Below are positions 58,860 through 64,000 of a stretch of DNA of 64,000 bases, in pieces. This DNA is from Talpa occidentalis (Eukaryota; Chordata; Mammalia; Eulipotyphla; Talpidae). The DNA lies in contig NW_023601212.1 in NCBI RefSeq assembly GCF_014898055.3, forward strand, positions 49,526,329 through 49,590,328, written 5' to 3'. Every line of letters begins with the position of its first letter. Position 1 is the first letter of the stretch. Below the pieces are notes generated by a model, which saw only the letters and a list, made by a program, of their open reading frames with translations, had not been told where the DNA came from and searched no databases. A program made the position numbers and the translations under genes.

Positions 58860-59400
58860 ATGGTTAAGAATGGAAACAACCTACATGCCCATCAGTAGGG
58901 CATTTATTAAATAATATGGTGCATCCATACATGGATAATATGGGGTCAGAAAAACAACCAGAAAGCTCCTTAACTACTGATGTGGAATGATCACCAAGGC
59001 ATGGTAAGTGAAAAGCAAAGTGTATGTAAAAAATATATGGACAGGGGGCCTCTCTGGTGGCCCAGGGGTTAAGTCTCAGCTCTGTCACTACTACAGCCTG
59101 AGTTTGGTCCCCGGCCAGGAAGCCCGGCCAGGAAGCTAAATGACATATGGCACAGCAGACCTCTCCTGTCTCAGGCGCTGTCTTGCCTGCTGCTCCCCTC
59201 AGCAGTGTATTTCAGTGGATCTTCATTCTGTTCCCCACTTTGTCTCTGGTGAATCCTCTAACCCCCACACCTCTGGCCTACACCCCAGTTCTTGTATGCA
59301 TAAATAAATAAAAATAAATCTATTAAAATAAGTATACAGATATTTCACTGTGATTTCTCAAGTCAAATATTATACTCAAAAATATGAATAAATAATACCA
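58860..59400 (+). mobile_element. Old L1 3' fragment split by SINE copy 14
   Basis: AATGGAAACAACCTACATGC, CCATCAGTAGGGCATTTAT and CATACATGGATAATATGG match the ORF2-end pattern. The SINE interrupts it at 59047. Confidence 0.55.
59047..59327 (+). mobile_element. tRNA-derived SINE, copy 14 (old)
   Basis: Diverged copy (CTCTCTGGTGGCCCAGGGGTT) with an internal near-duplicate of CCGGCCAGGAAGC. It is inserted in an old L1 fragment. Confidence 0.83.
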
Positions 59401-59611
59401 ATATTTTACAATAGACCCTGCTGTGCTGATTTACTGGTGAACATGAATGTGGCTGGTAGCTGCAGGAATAAAGAGAGAAAAAATGAAGATCCATCAAAGG
59501 AGGATGAACGACGAGGAGAAGTCAAGTGTGCTACCAGCACTGGAAGCCTGCAAGGCTGTAAAATGGTTGAGGGAGGAAAGTAAGTTAAAAAAAGGTTCTC
59601 TCTCTACTCAC

Positions 59612-59722
59612 TCAGGTGCATCCATCGGCCTCCACTCCACGTAATGATAGGCTCTTTGTACGTTTTTCAACCACTCCCTGAGTATCTCTGTTGTGTTATC
59701 CACGTTGTGATCAGTCGCTGCC
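59612..59722 (-). CDS. COLGALT2: COLGALT2 exon 2
   Basis: Acceptor CATGCAG (AG at 59724-59723), donor GTGAGTAG. One base completes the codon before Ala (Trp in human), 36 codons read [20 protein letters not shown] and [16 protein letters not shown], and two bases start Glu. It contains the first conserved sequon (NTT) and the DHNVDN segment of the N-terminal domain. Exon 1 is not in the window: nothing resembling a start codon plus signal peptide in frame is visible from 59723 to 64000. Confidence 0.95.
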
Positions 59723-59989
59723 CTGCATGAACAAGAACACAATACAGGTCAGTTATAATCATTCAGAGGAAGAGGAAATCCACAGAGCCCACATTAACTC
59801 AAAGGTTTGGTATATGTGAAAGTGATTCCTTCATGACCGAATTTTCTGAAGTGAGAGATACGGCTTAAAGTCATCTTTACATTATCAAATCCTTAAACAG
59901 GGTCAGCCAATATTACAATCAGAAAGTGGTTGTACATATACAACAAAATTAACCCGGAATAAGCCAATAAACCTTCCTGGGATTTTTTT

Positions 59990-60235
59990 CTATTTGTTTT
60001 AATTTTTAGTTATCCAAGAAAAGTCTGCATTTTATAATTATTATTATTTTTTTAATTTTATATATTTTTTACATCATTTTTGCACAATGTATCCATTTTC
60101 ATCTTGGTTATAGTTCCCATACAATTCCCACCCTCCCTTGTTTTAATCCTATTCCCTCCCGCCTCCCCCTGCCCCCCACAAAGTGTGTCTCTGGTTTATA
60201 GTTGGTTAGAAAACCTAAATAAGGGACCAGAAAAA
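59990..60235 (-). mobile_element. Possible antisense L1 3'UTR piece
   Basis: A T-rich stretch is followed by a CCCACCCTCCCTTG and CCCTCCCGCCTCCCCCTGCC pyrimidine tract, the mirror of an L1 3' polypurine tract. Family assignment is tentative. Confidence 0.3.
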
Positions 60236-60639
60236 AGACTAATTCTAATAAAGTAAAAGTCTGCATTTTTCAAACTTCACTAACAGCCATCTTCAATTTA
60301 AGCAATAATTCAGTTGCATTTTTCAAGTCATATTTAGGTGTCAATAATGTTTCTAGTCAATGTTACTTTAATCACATGGATTAAAGGGAAAAGTCAACAT
60401 AACAATGCCCAATATAAAATTCAGATCTCAGGTACTTGCTATCTATTTTGGATTAACTTTACCATCAAAAACTTTCAAATAATGAATATAAAAATTTCTT
60501 TCTGTTCTACCTCGAGATTTCTACAAACACATCCATTTGTAAAGGAGCTTAACTTACTCATTAAAACAAAATATTTTCAAATTATATCACAGAGCAAATC
60601 ATTCATGTTATATGTAAGACACACCTCTAAAATAAAGTT

Positions 60640-61467
60640 ATCCTGTCCCGCATTGCCATTTTAGAACAGGGACATTTCTCCAGTAAAGACTGCCTGAAAC
60701 CAGCAGAAGGCTCCCAGAGGAGACAGAGGTGAGCTGGGAAGTTCGCCCACGCCAGGCCCCTTCTGGCCTGCAGTCCGAGCCCAGAGAGGGAGCGGGAACC
60801 CACTGCCAGGGCAGAACAGGTGCTCAGGGGAGTCTGTCCCCGCATTGGCATTTTAGAACAGGGACCTTTCTTTAGTAAAGACTGCTTGAAACCGACAGAT
60901 GGCTCCTGAAGGAGCCAGAGGGGAGTGGAGAAGTTCACCCAAGATGCTGGCCAGTCCCAGCAACACAGTGTCCCAATGCATACGGCAAATTAGAAAACAG
61001 ACAGTAGGGAGTAGAAGAACTACACACAACATAGCAACTCCTCAGGAAAAAAGCACACCACAAAAAAGAAAACCACCCCCCAGATTGCAACAACAGTAAC
61101 TTGGAAGAACTTCTGAGCCTTCCAGAAAGAGAATTTAAAATTGCCATGATTAAAAAAATGACAGAACTCATAAAGGAAAACAATGATAAGGGGAAAATAA
61201 CCATCAGAAGAATGAAATTGAGTCCCTAAAGAGGGAAGCAAAAGAAATGCAGGAGATCAAAGAATTAATGGAGGCACTACAGAACTCTGGGAAAAGCAAT
61301 GAAAGCAGAATAGATGAAATGGAAGAACAAATAAGTATCTTGAAGACACAGAAATAAAAAGAACCAAAGCAGAAAAGGAAAGAGAAGTACGAAGGAAAAA
61401 GACTGAAGAAAGACTTCGGGAACTATCTGACTCCATGAGGAAAGGAAATATAAGAGTTATAGGAATA
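60640..61467 (+). mobile_element. L1 copy A: partial 5'UTR and start of ORF1
   Basis: Contains two 5'UTR units about 192 bp apart, starting with CATTGCCATTTTAGAAC at 60651 and the related CATTGGCATTTTAGAAC at 60843. An ORF1-like reading frame begins at ATGGCTCC (60899) and runs into the lysine-rich coiled-coil region. An extra A in an A-run (near 61055), relative to copy B, shifts the frame. The element stops abruptly at RVIGI (61467), where copy B is inserted. Its remainder should lie past copy B, outside the window. Confidence 0.85.
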
Positions 61468-61478
61468 GGAGGGCGGAG

Positions 61479-61490
61479 CAACATGGCGGC
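61479..61490 (+). promoter_or_regulatory. YY1-type site at L1 copy B 5' end
   Basis: CAACATGGCGGC matches the YY1 consensus (AANATGGCGGC core). It is 12 bp inside the element, as in human L1, where YY1 sets the transcription start. Confidence 0.65.
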
Positions 61491-62401
61491 GAGGAGAGGC
61501 TGCGAGTAAGATCTCCCATTAAAAAAAGTTAATAGGGAGGAAAAGCGGCAGGTCCCAGTGAGAACTGGGACACGGAAGATAAACGGGTGACTCCAGCAAA
61601 CTACCCGAAGAAGAAAGTTGCCATAAAAGAGGACTAGAAGGGAGGAAAGCGCAGAACCCTGCTCCCCTCCCCCACCCACAGAGTCGGCACTCTCCGACCG
61701 GCAGAGAGGAGGAAAACAACAAACTAAAACGACCAACAAGAACAAACTACGCAGCAAGTGGGACTGTGAGTGGAAAGGAACTATTGCAGCCACCACACCC
61801 CGTGAACGGGAGCTGCGGAGAATCCTGCAGGATTCGCCGCGGAGGTGAGCTCCAGGCACCAATAAAGAGAGACCCCGCCCCCAGGAGGAGGAGGCCAGGA
61901 CCAGCACACAGCCCCAGGCCACCTGGTAAGCTTGTGCGGAAAAGCGGTGCGCTGGAAAAGCAAACACGGATCGGGATAGCGCGGAAAAGCAGCGCGGTTG
62001 AAAAGCAAACACGGATTGGGATCGCGGCTGTCCAGGTCCCTGCGCCTGCGACCTAGGCTTGCAGGGAGACGCGCGCGAAGACCCTCACTGAGGTGAAAGT
62101 CCCTCACTGAGTATCCAGGAACCAGGCACCCAGGCACGGGAGCGGGGTGCAAGAGACGCCATTCTGTGGACACTGAACTGGGCTACAGCCCGCGTTCTGG
62201 ACCTGAGGGCTTTGGAACTGAGATCCGGGGCACAAAATTCGGGGCGTGGGTTCTCCACGACGGTGGGGCACAAGGCAGACACAGCACCCCAAAGCCATTG
62301 AGGTTTACCCTACCATTCCCGCTCTGTTTCCTGTCCCACGGGGTGAAAAAAAAAAAAACAGCTCCCCAAGGGCTCTAGGAGAGATCTCTGGCACCACCTA
62401 G

Positions 62402-62870
62402 CGACTTGAAACCAGCAGAGGCTCCTGGAGGAGCCAGTGGCCAGCTGGGAAGTTAGCCCACGCCAGGCCCCTGCCAACCAGTAGTCTGAGCCCACAGGGG
62501 GAGCGAGTACCCAAAGCCGGGGCAGACCAGGCGCGCAGAAGAGTGTGCCTGAGACTGGACATGCAGGGAGTGTGTCCCGCATCGCCATTTTAGAACAGGG
62601 ACATTTCTTCAGTAAAGACTGCCTGCAGAAGGCTCCATCAGGAGCCAGAGGAGAGCCGGGGAAGTTCACCCACACCAGAACACCTCTGGCCTGCAGTCCA
62701 AGCCCAGAGAGGGAGAGGGAACCCACCGCCGGGGCAGACCAGGAGCACAGGGGAGTGTGTCCCCACATCGGCATTTTAGAACAGGGACCTTTCTTCAGTA
62801 AAGACTGCTTGAAACTGACAGATGGCTCCCGGAGGAGCCAGAGGGGAGCAGAGAAGCTCACCCAAGATGC
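62402..62870 (+). repeat. Repeated 5'UTR units of L1 copy B
   Basis: Units of about 186 bp marked by the CATTTTAGAACAGGGAC motif (cat at 62580 and 62766), plus an earlier partial unit with GACTTGAAACCAGCAGAGGC. Copy A shows the same arrangement at about 192-bp spacing. Confidence 0.75.
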
Positions 62871-63891
62871 TGGCCAGTCCCAGCAACAAAGTGTCCCAAC
62901 GCATCGGCAAATTAGAAAACAGACAGTAGGGAGTAGAAGAACCACACGCAACATAGCAACTCCTCAGGGAAGAAGCACACCACAAAAAGAAAACCAGCCC
63001 CCAGATTGCAACGACAGTAACTTGGAAGAACTTCTGAGCCTTCCAGAAAGAGAATTTAAAATTGCCATGATTAAAAAAATGACAGAACTCATAAAGGAAA
63101 ACAATGATAAGGGAAAAATAATCAACAATCAGAAGAATGAAATTGAGTCCCTAAAGAGGGAAGTAAAAGAAATGCAGGAGATCAAAGAATTAATGGAGGA
63201 ACTAAAGAATTCTGGGAAAAGCAATGAAAGCAGAATAGATGAAATGGAAGAACGAATAAGTTCTCTTGAAGACACAGAAATAAAAAGAACCAAAACAGAA
63301 AAGGAAAGAGAAGTATGAAGGAAAAAGAATGAAGAAAGACTTCGGGAACTATCTGACACCATGAGGAAAGGAAATATAAGAGTTATTGGAATACCAGAAG
63401 GAGAGGAGAGAGATGTAGGAAAAGAGAAAATATTCCAGGAGATAATTGAAGAGAACTTCCCAAATGTGAAGAAGGAGCTGAAAATTGATATACAAGAAGC
63501 AAGAAGAACACCAAACTTCCATGACGAAAGGAAAAATACAGCAAGACACATAATAGTGAAGCTCCCAAGAATCCAGGACAAGGAAAAAATAATGAAGCTG
63601 ACAAGAGGGAAGAAACAAATAACATTCAAAGGAAAACAAATCAGGCTGACATCAGACTTCTCTGAAGAAACACTACGGGCAAGGAGAGAGTGGAGGGACA
63701 TAGTCAACAGACTCCAAGAAAACAGATGCCAACCAAGAATACTCTATGCCGCAAAGCTCTCCTTCCTCTTTGAAGAAAGAATAAGGACCTTCCAAGACAA
63801 ACAGAAACTATGGAACTTCATTACCAATAAACCCCCACTCCAAAAAATACTACAAGGAGTCCTAAAGCCAGAACCTCAGAGGGACGAATAA
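62822..63891 (+). pseudogene. L1 copy B ORF1, disabled
   Basis: L1 ORF1p is an RNA-binding trimeric chaperone. Visible here are an N-terminal basic region, a long coiled coil (about 63055-63310, heptad-like EIKELMEELKNSGK), the RRM with NIRVIGIPEGEE (from 63373) and the C-terminal domain ending FITNKPPLQKILQGVL. Two lesions are visible against copy A. One base is missing near 62903 (CATCGGC against CATACGGC), and a TGA stands at 63316-63318 where copy A has CGA. Reading continues in the same frame after the TGA up to a stop at about 63890. A start at 62822 is inferred from the matching ATG in copy A. Confidence 0.8.
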
Positions 63892-64000
63892 CAACGAAAG
63901 AAGGCAAGGAAAAAAAAAGATATTAAAAGAATAAATAAAATCAAAGGAAAGACAAACACAATGGCAAATACAGTGCTAACATATCAATATTAACCCTAAA

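Larger units (their letters stand above)
56908..59611 (-). other. COLGALT2 intron 2
   Basis: It contains two adjacent antisense MIR copies (about 56960-57110 and 57115-57320), a 22-bp tandem duplication (58384-58427) and an old L1 fragment (about 58860-59400) split by a SINE (59047-59327). Confidence 0.65.
15790..59722 (-). other. COLGALT2: COLGALT2 gene, exons 2-12
   Basis: COLGALT2 (GLT25D2) transfers galactose from UDP-galactose to the 5-hydroxyl of hydroxylysine in collagens, inside the ER lumen. It is a GT25-family enzyme with two glycosyltransferase-like domains. Eleven exons on the - strand give 1618 coding bases with matching phases, that is 538 residues plus a stop. By comparison with human (626 residues) about 88 N-terminal residues, including the signal peptide, are on exon 1 beyond the window. 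Visible hallmarks are the acidic FIDVDN motif (exon 4), the EDD motif (exon 10), four N-glycosylation sequons (NTT exon 2, NKT exon 4, NTS exon 9, NET exon 12) and the C-terminal ER-retrieval signal RDEL. There is no frameshift or premature stop. The paralogue COLGALT1 differs at many of these positions. The lower boundary used here is the candidate poly(A) site near 15790. Confidence 0.93.
59723..64000 (-). other. COLGALT2 intron 1 (partial)
   Basis: Up to about 60640 it is A/T-rich, with a possible antisense L1 3'UTR piece at about 59990-60235. From about 60640 to the window end it is two nested + strand L1 elements, opposite to COLGALT2 transcription. Confidence 0.7.
61468..64000 (+). mobile_element. 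L1 copy B: full 5' end, ORF1 and start of ORF2
   Basis: Begins GGAGGGCGGAGCAACATGGC, a CpG-rich 5'UTR of about 1.35 kb. A CAACATGGCGGC site matching YY1 lies 12 bp in (61479-61490), the place of the YY1 site in human L1. Two full and one partial 5'UTR units follow (62402-62870). ORF1 then covers about 62822-63891. The last 20 bases (63981 onward) read ISILTL in one frame, resembling the ITILTLN near the start of L1 ORF2 endonuclease. ORF2 proper is beyond the window. The strand is opposite to COLGALT2. Confidence 0.88.

Noticed and set aside
61257..62012. Open frame of about 250 codons on the - strand in the L1 region
   Set aside because: It runs antisense through the end of L1 copy A and the 5'UTR of copy B, has low-complexity Ser/Phe/Leu composition from purine-rich DNA on the other strand, and matches no protein I know. 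It is best explained as a shadow of the L1 sequence.
63129..63707. Open frame of about 190 codons on the - strand
   Set aside because: This is the exact complement of L1 ORF1. The Phe/Ser/Leu-rich composition is what the complement of a Lys/Glu-rich coiled coil gives.
1..64000. CRISPR arrays, bacterial operons, phage or plasmid features
   Set aside because: The window has spliced mammalian genes and mammalian retroelements throughout. The tandem repeats are microsatellites or retroelement units.

Overview
This window is nuclear DNA from a placental mammal. It holds the facing 3' parts of two genes that are convergent neighbours in mammals (human 1q25.3): RGL1 on the + strand at the left and COLGALT2 on the - strand across the rest. 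I called the genes by translating exons between matching splice sites and comparing them with the human proteins as I remember them. The host species is not clear. The dominant repeat is a tRNA-derived SINE (14 copies, tail of AATAAA units) that does not match the Alu, B1, CAN, ERE, Bov-tA, VES or Rhin-1 families as I recall them. Ancient MIR and L2 pieces and old L1s are also present. A laurasiatherian, possibly a bat, is a guess.

Layout. 1-6346: the last two RGL1 coding exons (2701-2815 and 6159-6346), encoding the last 100 residues including most of the Ras-association domain. The intron between them contains a compound inverted and direct duplication. About 6347-8550: RGL1 3'UTR, with AATAAA at 8527. 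About 8550-13430: tail-to-tail intergenic DNA with two tandem SINEs. About 13430-17837: COLGALT2 3'UTR and flank, with two candidate poly(A) signals and a 140-bp direct duplication. 17838-59722: COLGALT2 exons 12 back to 2. All 11 join in frame and give 538 residues ending in the ER-retrieval signal SRDEL and a stop. Exon 1 (signal peptide, roughly the first 88 residues by comparison with human) lies beyond 64000. 59723-64000: part of intron 1, filled at the right edge by one L1 inserted into another L1 of the same family.

RGL1 is a Ral guanine-nucleotide exchange factor that acts downstream of Ras-type GTPases at membranes. COLGALT2 is an ER-lumenal galactosyltransferase that modifies hydroxylysine of collagens. 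They share the locus but no pathway that I know of.

The less ordinary content is structural. There is a perfect 38-bp hairpin (52976-53080), an ungapped 196-bp inverted repeat starting 116 bp from a COLGALT2 exon, a GC-AG intron after COLGALT2 exon 4, direct repeats on both sides of that exon, nested and tandem SINE insertions, an L1 with repeated 5'UTR units and a YY1-type site at its 5' end, and two matching LTR-like elements 20 kb apart. I found no sign of a new enzyme system, CRISPR array or RNA gene.
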